Shown: positions 26,584 through 35,075, counted from the stretch's first letter. The stretch is 49,599 bases of DNA from Anaeroplasmataceae bacterium (GCA_029067355.1 JAIEEQ010000075.1:1-49599); one strand, 5' to 3'. Made by a program: numbers and translations. The notes: generated from the letters alone by a model not told the origin.

Positions 26584-27351
26584 ATGAAATATTGGATTAT
26601 ACATAAGGAAGATGCTTTATCTTTAGAAGTTCAAAAGCATTTGCTTCAAAAAATAAAACTGAATTTAGATGAAAATGATCCAGATCTTGTCATTGTTATT
26701 GGTGGAGATGGGACCTTTATCTCTGCTGTACATCAATATCCTCATGCCATTTTTTTTGGAATTCACACAGGACATTTGGGCTTTTTTTCTAATTATACGT
26801 TAAATGATGTAGAGGAGTTAATCAAAAATGTTAACCACCAAACCTATCAAATTGAAGAAATTGATGTTTTAGAATGTAACCTAAAAACAAAAGAAGAATC
26901 TTTACAAGTCTTTGCGTTAAATGAGTTGACTATTCTCACTCCACCAAAAACCTTAATCTTAGATGTAGAAATTGATGGAAAAAGATTGGAGACCTTCCGA
27001 GGAACTGGACTATGTATTTCAACACCTTATGGGTCTACGGCCTATAATAAGTCTTTGCATGGTGCGGTTTTAGACCCAAGTCTTAAGGCCTTTCAAATTA
27101 CAGAAATTGCTGGAATTAATTCAAATCAGTATCGTACATTATCCTCCCCTCTTTTATTATCCAAGGAGCGTTTGGTAATTTTGAAAACCAAACGACCTGA
27201 AGAGGTATTTGTTACAGTTGACCATTTGTCTTACTCTCTTAAGGATTTTGAAAGTGTGCAAATTCATTTAAAGGAAGGAAAAATTCGTCTTGCTCATTGT
27301 AAAGAAAATAGTTATATTGAAAGAATTAGACGGACATTTTTGATGGAATAA
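26584..27351 (+). CDS. nadK: NAD kinase
   Basis: NAD kinase makes NADP from NAD and ATP (or polyphosphate). The 255-residue protein has the GGDGTF motif at 40-45, the HTGHLGFFS segment at 61-69, N113-E114 of the conserved NE motif, and the glycine-rich TPYGSTAYNKSLHGA stretch. Length matches the Bacillus enzymes. AGGAAAG lies upstream of the ATG. It is divergent from the CYTH gene and convergent with clpP. Confidence 0.95.
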   Translation: MKYWIIHKEDALSLEVQKHLLQKIKLNLDENDPDLVIVIGGDGTFISAVHQYPHAIFFGIHTGHLGFFSNYTLNDVEELIKNVNHQTYQIEEIDVLECNLKTKEESLQVFALNELTILTPPKTLILDVEIDGKRLETFRGTGLCISTPYGSTAYNKSLHGAVLDPSLKAFQITEIAGINSNQYRTLSSPLLLSKERLVILKTKRPEEVFVTVDHLSYSLKDFESVQIHLKEGKIRLAHCKENSYIERIRRTFLME

Positions 27352-27357
27352 AAGAAA

Positions 27358-27384
27358 AAATTCTATCCTTTTAAGATAGAATTT
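27358..27384. terminator. Convergent terminator between nadK and clpP
   Basis: A perfect 10-bp stem (27358-27367 with 27375-27384) has A-rich bases on the left. The right arm forms the last codons of clpP, whose stop is at 27371-27373. Confidence 0.7.
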
Positions 27385-27940
27385 CATCTATGATGTGGTA
27401 TTCTAAAGCTTCTTTGGCTGACATATAATAATCACGCTCTGTGTCGTGGGCAATGCGTTCAACACTTTGATTTGTTAAATCTGCAAGTAGCTCATTCATC
27501 AGAGCTTTTGTTTTTAGGAGTCGTTTTGCCTGAATATCAATATCAGAAACAACTCCCTGCATTCCTCCATATGGCTGATGAATCATAATTTCTGCATGAG
27601 GAAGTGCACATCGTTTTCCTGTACCACTTGCTAGTAAGAACGCTGCCATAGAGGCTGCCATTCCAACTACAATGGTATTTACCTTGGATTGAATATGTCT
27701 AAAGGTATCAAAGATAGCTAGTCCAGCAGTTATTGATCCCCCTGGAGAGGAAATATAGATATCTATTGACTCATGATTTATAGAATCTAAATATAAAAGC
27801 TGAGAAATTAAAATAGAAGATAAATGGTCATCAATTTCACCAACTAATAGAATAATTCTGTCCTGAAGTAATCTAGAATAAATATCATAGCTTCGCTCAC
27901 CATTTGAACCTTTTTCTAATACATAAGGTATAAATGTCAT
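27371..27940 (-). CDS. clpP: ATP-dependent Clp protease proteolytic subunit
   Basis: The 189-residue serine peptidase forms the degradation chamber used with ClpX, ClpC or similar ATPases. The catalytic triad is visible as S97 (GMAASMAA), H121 (MIHQP) and D170 (ERDYYMSA), with the SSPGGS oxyanion segment at 64-69. AAGGGGGA on the minus strand supports the ATG at 27940; a start 12 codons upstream is in frame but has no better site. No Clp ATPase lies nearby. No CIRCE or CtsR-like operator is evident upstream. Confidence 0.96.
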   Translation of the reverse strand: MTFIPYVLEKGSNGERSYDIYSRLLQDRIILLVGEIDDHLSSILISQLLYLDSINHESIDIYISSPGGSITAGLAIFDTFRHIQSKVNTIVVGMAASMAAFLLASGTGKRCALPHAEIMIHQPYGGMQGVVSDIDIQAKRLLKTKALMNELLADLTNQSVERIAHDTERDYYMSAKEALEYHIIDEILS

Positions 27941-27966
27941 TATTATCCCCCTTTTCTTTCTCCCAT

Positions 27967-27975
27967 ATATTACCA
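27967..27975 (-). promoter_or_regulatory. Possible extended -10 promoter of clpP
   Basis: Reading the minus strand, TGGTAATAT carries the TG motif and a -10-like TAATAT about 27 bases before the start codon. The -35 region is not convincing. Confidence 0.35.
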
Positions 27976-28020
27976 AAAACGTTTACATTTTTTTGTTCGA
28001 TAATGTCGAGAGAAAAAATA

Positions 28021-28049
28021 TTGATAATAAAAAAATAAAGTGGTAAAAT
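28021..28049 (+). promoter_or_regulatory. Sigma-A promoter of gap
   Basis: TTGATA (28021-28026), a 17-bp spacer and TAAAAT (28044-28049) with an extended TGG form a strong promoter, as expected for a glycolytic gene. Confidence 0.85.
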
Positions 28050-28089
28050 AATAGATGTAAAAATTCAATTTTAGGAGGAATTTATAATT

Positions 28090-29121
28090 ATGGCTATTAA
28101 AGTAGCAATTAACGGATTTGGACGTATTGGACGTTTAGCATTTAGACAAATGTTTGGTGCAAAGGGTTATGAAATTGTTGCAATCAATGACTTAACTGAT
28201 CCAAAGATGTTAGCAAATTTATTAAAGTATGATACTGCACAAGGTGGATACTGTGGTCATTATGGTGAAGGCTTACACACAGTAGAAGCAGGAGAAGGCT
28301 CTATTACTGTTGATGGTAAGACAATTACAATTTATGCAGAGAAGGATGCTGTAAATCTACCTTGGGGACAACTAGGTGTTGATGTAGTATTAGAATGTAC
28401 AGGATTCTATACAAAGAAGGATAAGGCACAGGCTCATATTACTGCAGGTGCTAAGAAGGTTGTTATTTCAGCTCCAGCTGGAAATGATTTACCAACAGTT
28501 GTATTTGGTGTTAATGAGAATGTATTAACTAAGAATGACAACATTATTTCAGCAGCTTCTTGTACAACAAACTGTTTAGCTCCTATGGCTGATGCATTAA
28601 ATAAGTATGCTGCTATTCAATCTGGTATTATGAGCACAATTCATGCTTACACAGGAGATCAAATGATTCTTGATGGACCACATAGAAAGGGCGATTTAAG
28701 AAGAGCACGTGCTGGTGCTGCAAATATCGTTCCAAACTCTACTGGTGCTGCAAAGGCTATTGGATTAGTTATTCCAGAATTAAATGGTAAGCTAATTGGA
28801 TCTGCACAGCGCGTTCCAGTTGCTACTGGTTCAACTACTATTTTAACAGCAGTAGTTAAGGGGAATGATGTTACTGTTGATGGAATTAATGCTGCAATGA
28901 AGGCTGCTGCTTCTGAGTCATTTGGATATAATGAGGATCCAATCGTATCTTCTGATGTTATTGGAATGAAGTTTGGCTCTTTATTTGATGCAACTCAAAC
29001 TATGGTTGCAAAGCTAGCTGACGATTTATATCAGGTTCAAGTTGTTTCTTGGTATGACAACGAAAATTCTTACACTAGCCAAATGGTTAGAACTATTAAG
29101 TATTTCGCTGAATTAAAGTAA
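28090..29121 (+). CDS. gap: Glyceraldehyde-3-phosphate dehydrogenase, type I
   Basis: This glycolytic enzyme oxidises glyceraldehyde-3-phosphate to 1,3-bisphosphoglycerate. The 343-residue protein has the Rossmann motif INGFGRIGR at 7-15, D34 (AINDL), which favours NAD over NADP, catalytic C158 in [10 protein letters not shown] and H185 in IHAYTGDQ. Sequence features point to the catabolic GapA type. AGGAGG (28073-28078) lies 11 bases before the ATG. It is monocistronic, between its own promoter and terminator, and the codon choice looks like that of a highly expressed gene. Confidence 0.97.
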   Translation: MAIKVAINGFGRIGRLAFRQMFGAKGYEIVAINDLTDPKMLANLLKYDTAQGGYCGHYGEGLHTVEAGEGSITVDGKTITIYAEKDAVNLPWGQLGVDVVLECTGFYTKKDKAQAHITAGAKKVVISAPAGNDLPTVVFGVNENVLTKNDNIISAASCTTNCLAPMADALNKYAAIQSGIMSTIHAYTGDQMILDGPHRKGDLRRARAGAANIVPNSTGAAKAIGLVIPELNGKLIGSAQRVPVATGSTTILTAVVKGNDVTVDGINAAMKAAASESFGYNEDPIVSSDVIGMKFGSLFDATQTMVAKLADDLYQVQVVSWYDNENSYTSQMVRTIKYFAELK

Positions 29122-29152
29122 GAAAAATATTAAAAGAACTATAAAAAAGTTT

Positions 29153-29196
29153 GGGCAAAATCCTTGAAATAATAAGGAAATTTGCCCTTTTTCTTT
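29153..29196 (+). terminator. Terminator after gap
   Basis: GGGCAAA (29153-29159) pairs with TTTGCCC (29181-29187), with further inner pairing of CCTT and AAGG. A T-rich tail follows. Confidence 0.8.
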
Positions 29197-29223
29197 TTCT
29201 TCCTTGTCATAAAAGGTGAATTA

Positions 29224-29252
29224 TTGACTTTCCTTAAAAAAAGGTGTAAAAT
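29224..29252 (+). promoter_or_regulatory. Sigma-A promoter upstream of the 75-aa gene and ung
   Basis: TTGACT (29224-29229), a 17-bp spacer and TAAAAT (29247-29252). A leader of about 115 bases follows before the next gene; I see no strong structure in it. Confidence 0.75.
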
Positions 29253-29376
29253 TTATAATAGTAAGTTTCAGTAAAAAAATATGACATTTTAAAGATAAAA
29301 GAGTAGTTCATTATGTATTTTAGATGCCATAAAAAGTTATGAGAGTTAAGCAAGGGATAAAAGGAGAAACAAAAGT

Positions 29377-29604
29377 ATGTTAAGTTCTAAGAAACTAATA
29401 AAAGAAATAAATTCTTTAAAAGAGGAAATGAAGCAATTGGAAAGTAAGCGTTCTCGATCTATGGCATCTATTTTAGAATCTTTGATTAGTCATACGGAAC
29501 CAAATCAAACAGATGTGCAGTTTTTTAGAACTTTTTCTGCGGAAATTGAGGTAAAGCGTGAGCATCTTCAAAGATTGATTCAACAGGTTGAACAGCAAAA
29601 CTAA
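29377..29604 (+). CDS. Small coiled-coil protein of unknown function (75 aa)
   Basis: I do not recognise this protein. It is helical, with two charged coiled-coil-like stretches (about 5-27 and 50-74), and has no cysteine, signal or membrane segment. A good AAAGGAGA precedes the ATG. It has a near-consensus promoter with a long leader and lies 64 bases upstream of ung, so the two may share a transcript. Confidence 0.65.
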   Translation: MLSSKKLIKEINSLKEEMKQLESKRSRSMASILESLISHTEPNQTDVQFFRTFSAEIEVKREHLQRLIQQVEQQN

Positions 29605-29668
29605 TTGATATAGGTAAGCAAGAAATGAAGGATTGCCTAGGTTTATTTTTAGAAAAGGAGTAATTTCT

Positions 29669-30319
29669 ATGGGATGGAAAGAATTTATTGAAGAAGAAAA
29701 ACAGCTTCCTTATTATGCAAAGCTGAAGGAAGCAGTAGATAAGGAATATGCAAATTATCGATGTTTTCCAGAGTATAAAAATATATATCATGCCTTTTCA
29801 AAGACAAAATTGGAAAATGTGAAGGTTGTAATTTTAGGACAAGATCCCTACCATGAGATTAATCAGGCTCATGGGCTAGCGTTTTCTGTTTTATGTCCAA
29901 TCCTTCCGCCTTCCTTGCAAAATATTTATAAGGAAATGGGAAGTGATTTAGGGATTAGCGTACATCAAGATGGAAATTTGGATTATTTAGCAGAACAGGG
30001 CGTCTTATTATTAAATACAGTATTAACTGTTAGAGAAGGACAGGCTTTTTCTCATCGAAATTTAGGCTGGGAGATTCTAACGGATCACGCCATTCAAAAG
30101 CTGAATTCTTTAAATCAGCCTATTGTATTTATTCTTTGGGGGTCTGCTGCACAATCAAAGCAATGCTTTTTAAATAATCCTAATCATTTCATCATAAAGT
30201 CTGCACACCCTTCTCCACTATCTGCTTATCGAGGCTTTTTTGGTTCTCGTCCATTTTCCAAGACAAATCAATTTCTAGAAATGCATCATTTGACCCCAAT
30301 TCAATGGGTAAAGGCCTAA
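29669..30319 (+). CDS. ung: Uracil-DNA glycosylase
   Basis: This family 1 glycosylase removes uracil from DNA as the first step of base-excision repair. The 216-residue protein has the catalytic water-activating motif GQDPYH with D59, and the HPSPLSAYRGFFGS segment with H180. Length is typical. I choose the ATG at 29669, 7 bases after AAAAGGAGT; an in-frame start 12 codons earlier has no ribosome site. The stop codon lies within the terminator hairpin. Confidence 0.96.
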   Translation: MGWKEFIEEEKQLPYYAKLKEAVDKEYANYRCFPEYKNIYHAFSKTKLENVKVVILGQDPYHEINQAHGLAFSVLCPILPPSLQNIYKEMGSDLGISVHQDGNLDYLAEQGVLLLNTVLTVREGQAFSHRNLGWEILTDHAIQKLNSLNQPIVFILWGSAAQSKQCFLNNPNHFIIKSAHPSPLSAYRGFFGSRPFSKTNQFLEMHHLTPIQWVKA

Positions 30320-30337
30320 TTCAAGGTCTTTTTTTTT
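30311..30337 (+). terminator. Terminator overlapping the end of ung
   Basis: A 7-bp stem (30311-30317 with 30324-30330, one G-U pair) is followed by seven or more T. The left arm contains the last ung codons. Confidence 0.75.
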
Positions 30338-30364
30338 CATATTATGATTATGGGTGAATAGAAA

Positions 30365-30796
30365 GTGAATTATTATAATCCAAATTACAATGCATATGAC
30401 CAATATGTTGTTAAACAAAATGATTCCTTGTATATGATTGCAAAAAAATATGGCATAAGTGTAGAGGATTTAAAAAATACAAATCATTTAGTTTCAAATA
30501 TGATATATCCAAATCAAATTTTGTTTATTCCTAAAAAGACAGATTATGTAACGAAAGCAAATGATAGTGTGGATAGCTTAATTAATAAATACAAATTGAA
30601 CTTAAAGGACATATCTAATTTGAAAATTGTTCCAAATCAAACCATTCCATTTCGTACAGATAAGGTTCATATTGTTCGACCAGGAGAAACAACAGAGGAT
30701 ATTTTAGCTAAATATCAGTTATCCCCTTTAGATTTGTTAAAATTAAATGAAGATAAATTGTTTATTATAGGAGAAAAAATAATTATTGAAAAATAG
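30365..30796 (+). CDS. LysM-repeat protein without a signal peptide
   Basis: The 143-residue protein consists of LysM-like units at about 12-56, 59-98 (weak) and 100-142. The first has the classic YVVKQNDSLYMIAKKYGI pattern followed by a Pro-x-Gln turn (YPNQILFIP). LysM binds N-acetylglucosamine polymers such as peptidoglycan. No signal peptide or membrane helix is present. The N-terminus is Asn/Tyr-rich instead, as in some spore-coat LysM proteins, which lack signals because they act inside the mother cell. The start is GTG, 7 bases after GGGTGA. A spore or other internal role is inference. Confidence 0.78.
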   Translation: MNYYNPNYNAYDQYVVKQNDSLYMIAKKYGISVEDLKNTNHLVSNMIYPNQILFIPKKTDYVTKANDSVDSLINKYKLNLKDISNLKIVPNQTIPFRTDKVHIVRPGETTEDILAKYQLSPLDLLKLNEDKLFIIGEKIIIEK

Positions 30797-30833
30797 TTAT
30801 TTTTTTGTTTTTGTAGAAAAAAAAGAAATATAG

Positions 30834-30842
30834 TGGTAGAAT
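30834..30842 (+). promoter_or_regulatory. Possible extended -10 promoter of the Nudix-HAD-TRIC operon
   Basis: TGGTAGAAT contains the TG motif and a TAGAAT -10 (30837-30842) about 24 bases before the Nudix start. The -35 is poor. Confidence 0.4.
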
Positions 30843-30865
30843 TAAAACATGAAGTAGGTGAGGAT

Positions 30866-31363
30866 ATGGAATATTGTCCAGAATGTGGAACAAAGCTTGA
30901 AAAAAAAGAAATAGAGAATGAGGGACTAATTCCGTATTGCTCTAAATGTAAGACGCTTCACTTCCCACATTTTAATACTGCTGTTAGTATGGTTATTACC
31001 ACTAAGGATATGGATCGGGCGCTATTGATTGAGCAATATGGGAAAAAGAAATATATTTTAGTTGCTGGCTATGTCAACAAAGGTGAAGATGCAGAAACCG
31101 CTGCAAAAAGAGAAATTTTAGAAGAGGTTGGATTACAAACAATTCAGCTCATTTTTCAAAGGACAGCATATTATGAAAAATCAAACACGTTGATGATTAA
31201 TTTTATTGCGGTGGTTGAAGATGAAAGGGTACAGCCAAATGACGAAGTAGATTCCTATGCTTGGTTTTCTTTAGAAGAAGCAAAGCATCAAATTGCCAAG
31301 GGAAGTCTTGCTGAAGAGTTTTATGAATTGTTTTATAATAGGGTGAAAGCAAATGAAGTATAA
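30866..31363 (+). CDS. Nudix hydrolase with zinc ribbon (NudC-like)
   Basis: The 165-residue protein combines a zinc ribbon (C4, C7, C25, C28) with a complete Nudix box at 68-90: G68, E74, R82-E83, E86-E87 and G89, exactly the GX5EX7REUXEEXGU pattern. The layout recalls NADH pyrophosphatase/NudC, but the protein lacks that family's N-terminal domain, so the substrate is open. I use the ATG at 30866, 5 bases after GGTGA; an in-frame GTG at 30833 would lie within the likely promoter. It overlaps the next gene by 11 bases. Confidence 0.88.
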   Translation: MEYCPECGTKLEKKEIENEGLIPYCSKCKTLHFPHFNTAVSMVITTKDMDRALLIEQYGKKKYILVAGYVNKGEDAETAAKREILEEVGLQTIQLIFQRTAYYEKSNTLMINFIAVVEDERVQPNDEVDSYAWFSLEEAKHQIAKGSLAEEFYELFYNRVKANEV

Positions 31364-31994
31364 ACTTGTAATCTTTGATTTAGATGGGACTATTTTAAAT
31401 ACAATTGGAGATTTATGGTCTTCCTGTAATTATGCTTTAGAAATAAAGGGATTGCCCTCTGTAACCATAGAACAGGTAAAATCCTATATTGGAAATGGAA
31501 TAAAAAATTTGATGCAGTTGGCTTCAAAGAATAGGGGCAATGTGGAAGAATTACTTGATGATTTTAAATTCCATTATCAAAAAAATTACAATGCTTTGAC
31601 AAAGCCCTATGATGGGATTGAAGATGTGTTTGCATTTTGTAAAGAAAAAGGCATTTTCATTGGAGTTCTTACCAATAAGGTTGAAGAGATTGCTAGAAAG
31701 CTTGTAGAAGAGCATTTTCCAAAAATTATGACTTTTGTCTATGGGGAAGTTACGGGTCGACCTAGAAAGCCTGACCCTACCTTTTTACTCAAACTTATCT
31801 CAGCTTATGGCTTGTCCAAAGATGAGGTACTTTATATTGGAGATAGTGAGGTTGATATAAAGACCTGTAAGCAGGCAAAGATAGATGGTCTTTTTGTATC
31901 CTATGGCTACCGAAAGAAAGAAGAACTTTTAAAGGAAACAAGCTGGGTGGTTGACCATCCAAAGGAAATCATTCAATATTTAGGAGAGGATTAG
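31353..31994 (+). CDS. HAD-family phosphatase (phosphoglycolate phosphatase-like)
   Basis: The 213-residue HAD hydrolase has motif I FDLDGTILNT (nucleophile D9, D11), motif II LTNK near 106, a motif III lysine in RPRKPDP and motif IV YIGDSEVDI. A four-helix cap between motifs I and II fits the Gph/PpaX branch, which acts on small phosphorylated metabolites. It starts within the Nudix gene and ends one base before the TRIC gene, so all three are one transcription unit. The exact substrate is not readable. Confidence 0.88.
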   Translation: MKYKLVIFDLDGTILNTIGDLWSSCNYALEIKGLPSVTIEQVKSYIGNGIKNLMQLASKNRGNVEELLDDFKFHYQKNYNALTKPYDGIEDVFAFCKEKGIFIGVLTNKVEEIARKLVEEHFPKIMTFVYGEVTGRPRKPDPTFLLKLISAYGLSKDEVLYIGDSEVDIKTCKQAKIDGLFVSYGYRKKEELLKETSWVVDHPKEIIQYLGED

Positions 31995-31995
31995 T

Positions 31996-32646
31996 ATGGA
32001 TATTGATGTAATGCTAATGATTTTAGAATATATAGGTACAATTGCTTTTGCAATATCAGGAGCCTTAATTGCAATTGAAAATCGTATGGATATTTTAGGT
32101 GTTATGATTTTGGGCTGTACAACAGCAGTTGGTGGTGGACTTTTTAGAGATTTAATTATTGGAAGACCATTGCCACTATTATTTGAAAATCCAAGCTACG
32201 TTATTGTTGCTGCAATAACGACAGTTATCGTTTTTATTGTGATGTATATTTTAAAGGACATTAAGGTAGTTGAGAGTAAAGCCTATCAAATTGTATATAA
32301 TATTATTGATAGTCTAGGATTGGGAGTTTTTGTGGTTGTTGGAGCAACTTTAACTAAGGAGTTTGGGATAACCAATCATTTTCTCATTATATTTAGCGCT
32401 GTGCTTACTGCTGTTGGTGGAGGAATGCTTAGAGATATTATGTCTGCTCATATCCCTGCAATTTTTAGAAAGCATATCTATTGTGTTCCAGCAATATTGG
32501 GAGCCCTTCTCTTTTATTTAATCATTTTATTTAGCAATATGTATTCCTTAGCGGCACTTTTAACAATTCTATTGGTTGTTGGAATTAGGTATTTAGCATT
32601 TCATTATAAATTAAATTTGCCTAAGGTGAAAATAAATGTGGAATAA
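31996..32646 (+). CDS. TRIC-type (UPF0126) membrane channel
   Basis: The 216-residue protein is wholly hydrophobic with about seven membrane helices. It has the internal duplication typical of bacterial UPF0126/TRIC proteins: GGGLFRD near residue 47 and GGGMLRD near 137, each in the second helix of a three-helix repeat. Bacterial TRIC channels conduct monovalent cations; some relatives have been linked to glycine uptake. AGGAGAGG precedes the ATG. It is the last gene of the Nudix-HAD-TRIC unit. Confidence 0.9.
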   Translation: MDIDVMLMILEYIGTIAFAISGALIAIENRMDILGVMILGCTTAVGGGLFRDLIIGRPLPLLFENPSYVIVAAITTVIVFIVMYILKDIKVVESKAYQIVYNIIDSLGLGVFVVVGATLTKEFGITNHFLIIFSAVLTAVGGGMLRDIMSAHIPAIFRKHIYCVPAILGALLFYLIILFSNMYSLAALLTILLVVGIRYLAFHYKLNLPKVKINVE

Positions 32647-32648
32647 AG

Positions 32649-32677
32649 TTTACAAGATTTTTTAAATTTGATATAAT
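32649..32677 (+). promoter_or_regulatory. Sigma-A promoter of the ytxK-ackA operon
   Basis: TTTACA (32649-32654), a 17-bp spacer and TATAAT (32672-32677) with an extended TGA directly follow the TRIC stop codon. Confidence 0.82.
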
Positions 32678-32694
32678 TATAAAGGTGAAAATTT

Positions 32695-33648
32695 ATGCAG
32701 GATATTAAAACAGACCACTTAGAGCTTTTCTATGATTGTGTGGATGAATCAAATAATATATTATATGAAGCCTTTCACAAGTCCTATTTTGAGTTGATAG
32801 AGATGACCGTAGAAAATATCTTATCTGCTGATGTGGTTTGTGATTGCGATGAAGAAACGACTCATAAGCTGAATCTAGTCTATGATAAGATGGCAAATAT
32901 TGATTTTACAGTTGAGGATGTTCGTAAGGCGATGCAGGCTATTTTTTTAAAGGGTTTTAAGGAAATGCGGATAGCCAACGGAAATACAACTCCAGATACC
33001 TTAGGTATTTTTATTGCCTATTTGATTTCAAAATTGCATCTAGATAAGACGATTTCTATTTTAGATCCCCTTTGCGGGACAGGAAATCTATTACATACGA
33101 TTTTAAATCATTTAGACAAGGATTGTAAGGCATTTGCCTGTGATAACAATGAATGGATGATAAAAATCACAAAAATGGTAAGTGATTTATTGTCCATTGA
33201 TGTTGAGCTTTATTTGCAGGATACATTAACTCTTTCCGCAAAAAATCTTGATTGTATCGTTTTTGATATGCCAAATGCTATAATAGAGGAGGATAAGACC
33301 TATTTTCCTTATCAGGCGATTTTACATTATAAAAATATGCTTAATGCAGGTGGCACAATGATAGGGATTTTAAATCAGGACTTCTTTAATTATGATAAAA
33401 ATCAGGATTTCAAAAAACAGCTTTTGGAAGATTGTTCTATTATAGGACTGGTTGAGCTTCCAGATAGTATGTTTGTAGCAAAGCCAAAAATTATAGTAGT
33501 AATACAAAAGTGTATTTTAGATAAAAAGAATTGTTTTATGGTCAAACTACCAAGCTTTACAGATGTTAAGGAATTTAATCAATCTTTACTAGAAATTGAA
33601 GCGTGGTTTGAAAAGAATAAAAATAATAGAAGTGAGGAGAACAAATAA
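32695..33648 (+). CDS. YtxK-like class I SAM-dependent methyltransferase
   Basis: The 317-residue protein has an N-6 adenine methylase-type fold. The SAM-binding motif I is ILDPLCGTGNLLHTIL near residue 122, with an acidic motif II (FACDN). The place of the catalytic NPPY motif is taken by FDMPN, so classical adenine methylation is doubtful. The helical N-terminal part and the position directly upstream of ackA match Bacillus YtxK, whose function is unproven. Its stop shares one base with the ackA start (TAATG), so translation is coupled. AAAGGTGA precedes the ATG. Confidence 0.82.
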   Translation: MQDIKTDHLELFYDCVDESNNILYEAFHKSYFELIEMTVENILSADVVCDCDEETTHKLNLVYDKMANIDFTVEDVRKAMQAIFLKGFKEMRIANGNTTPDTLGIFIAYLISKLHLDKTISILDPLCGTGNLLHTILNHLDKDCKAFACDNNEWMIKITKMVSDLLSIDVELYLQDTLTLSAKNLDCIVFDMPNAIIEEDKTYFPYQAILHYKNMLNAGGTMIGILNQDFFNYDKNQDFKKQLLEDCSIIGLVELPDSMFVAKPKIIVVIQKCILDKKNCFMVKLPSFTDVKEFNQSLLEIEAWFEKNKNNRSEENK

Positions 33649-34841
33649 TGGCAAAAATTATGGCAGTAAATGCTGGTAGCTCATCTATCAAATTCCAGTT
33701 GTTAGAGATGCCAGCGGAAACAGTAATTGCTTCTGGTGTTATGGAGCGTATTGGATTAGAGGAAGGAATCTTTACTCTAAAGTATGATGGAAAGAAGGAG
33801 GAAACACATCCAGTTTTACCTACACATGCTGAAGGAGTTGAATTATTACTTCATACTTTAGTTCAAAAGGGAATTGTGAAAGAATTAAAAGAAATATCTG
33901 GTGTTGGTCATCGTGTTGTACAAGGAGGAGAATATTTTAAGGATTCTTGCTTGGTTGATTTAAGCGTGATTGATAAAATTGCAGAGCTTGCTGATTTGGC
34001 ACCTTTACATAACCCAGCACATATTATAGGAATAAAAGCCTTCCAAAAGGCATTGCCTGCTGTACCACAGGTTGTGGTTTTTGATACTGTATTTCATCAA
34101 ACTATGCCAGAGGAGGCCTATATGTATGCTGTTCCTTATGAATGGTATGAAAAGTATGGCATTCGTAAGTATGGAGCTCATGGAACCTCTCATAAATACG
34201 TATCTGAGCGTTGTGCACAGATTATGGGAAAGCCTTTAAAGGATACAAAGATTATTGTGTGTCATTTAGGAAATGGAGCTTCCATTTCCGCAGTTGAAGG
34301 TGGTAAATGTAAGGACACCTCTATGGGACTTACTCCGCTAGAGGGTATTCCTATGGGAACTCGTACAGGAAATATTGATCCAACCGTAGTATCTTATATT
34401 TGTGATAAGGAAGGCAAGAGTGCGGCTGAGGTAGTAAACATTTTAAATAAGAAATCTGGATATCTTGGAATGTCTGGTCGTTCTAATGATGCTCGTGATG
34501 TTACAGAGGGTATGAACGCTGGAGATCACAGATGCAAGCTTACCTTTGATGTTCAGGCAAAAAGAATTGCAGACTATGTTGCATCCTACTGGTTATATCT
34601 TGGAGGCTGTGATGCAATTTGCTTTACTGCTGGTATGGGAGAAAATTTAAAGCATTTACGCTTAAATGTAGCTAAGAGATTAGCACCTTTAGGAGTAGAA
34701 ATTGATGAAAAACTAAATGATACCTTCTCAGACGAAAGAATCATTTCTACGCCAAACTCTAAAATTAAGCTTTATATCATTCCAACCAATGAAGAAGTAA
34801 TGATTGCAAGAGATACAGTTCGTGTAGCAAATATTCATTAA
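33648..34841 (+). CDS. ackA: Acetate kinase
   Basis: Acetate kinase converts acetyl phosphate and ADP to acetate and ATP, the energy-yielding step of mixed-acid fermentation. The 397-residue protein has N8 in VNAGSSSIKFQ, R89 in GVGHRVVQGG, the AHGTSHKYV segment, the nucleotide loop HLGNGAS and GTRTGNIDP. Length is typical. AGGAG ends 8-9 bases before the ATG. No pta gene lies in the window. The region downstream is non-coding and structured. Confidence 0.97.
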   Translation: MAKIMAVNAGSSSIKFQLLEMPAETVIASGVMERIGLEEGIFTLKYDGKKEETHPVLPTHAEGVELLLHTLVQKGIVKELKEISGVGHRVVQGGEYFKDSCLVDLSVIDKIAELADLAPLHNPAHIIGIKAFQKALPAVPQVVVFDTVFHQTMPEEAYMYAVPYEWYEKYGIRKYGAHGTSHKYVSERCAQIMGKPLKDTKIIVCHLGNGASISAVEGGKCKDTSMGLTPLEGIPMGTRTGNIDPTVVSYICDKEGKSAAEVVNILNKKSGYLGMSGRSNDARDVTEGMNAGDHRCKLTFDVQAKRIADYVASYWLYLGGCDAICFTAGMGENLKHLRLNVAKRLAPLGVEIDEKLNDTFSDERIISTPNSKIKLYIIPTNEEVMIARDTVRVANIH

Positions 34842-34876
34842 TTTTACATTTTGATGTATAGTAGGAGAAAAAAAAG

Positions 34877-34920
34877 GGTATAGTATAGATGTCTTAGAAA
34901 TAAGACACACTATCTTTCCC
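34877..34920 (+). other. Long hairpin in the ackA-downstream intergenic region
   Basis: A roughly 44-base interrupted hairpin has TGTCTTA pairing with TAAGACA around a GAAA tetraloop, then ATAGT/ACTAT and GGG/CCC below after a bulge. Small hairpins follow (TATCTT/AAGATA at 34911-34930 and GCTT/AAGC near 34934-34947), before the terminator at 34970. The stretch 34842-34969 has no reading frame I can support. It could be an ackA 3' element or a small RNA. Confidence 0.45.
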
Positions 34921-34969
34921 TATTAAGATAGAAGCTTTTTCATAAGCAAACTATAACTCTCCCAATGGT

Positions 34970-34996
34970 AAAAGGCCTACTTAGGCCTTTTATTCG
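34970..34996 (+). terminator. Terminator downstream of ackA and the structured intergenic region
   Basis: A perfect 10-bp stem (34970-34979 with 34982-34991), which can also fold as 8 bp with a TACTTA loop, is T-rich to its right. Confidence 0.8.
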
Positions 34997-35075
34997 TTTT
35001 TATAATTGCCAAAGCTTTTGTTTTTTTATTTTTCCTTCTATATTAATGCCGAAACGCTTTCTTTGTAAAACAAGT

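Noticed and set aside
27974-27987. Catabolite-repression (cre-like) site upstream of clpP and gap
   Set aside because: It matches a cre consensus at about 12 of 14 positions, but the centre is a common AACGTT in AT-rich DNA, and the two mismatches are at conserved ends.
29313-29342. Nine-codon leader frame upstream of the 75-aa gene
   Set aside because: No ribosome site, and no run of regulatory codons that would suggest attenuation.
34877-34991. Known riboswitch after ackA
   Set aside because: I find no conserved core of T-box, SAM, preQ1, TPP, glycine or purine riboswitches; also, the next gene has its own promoter further downstream.
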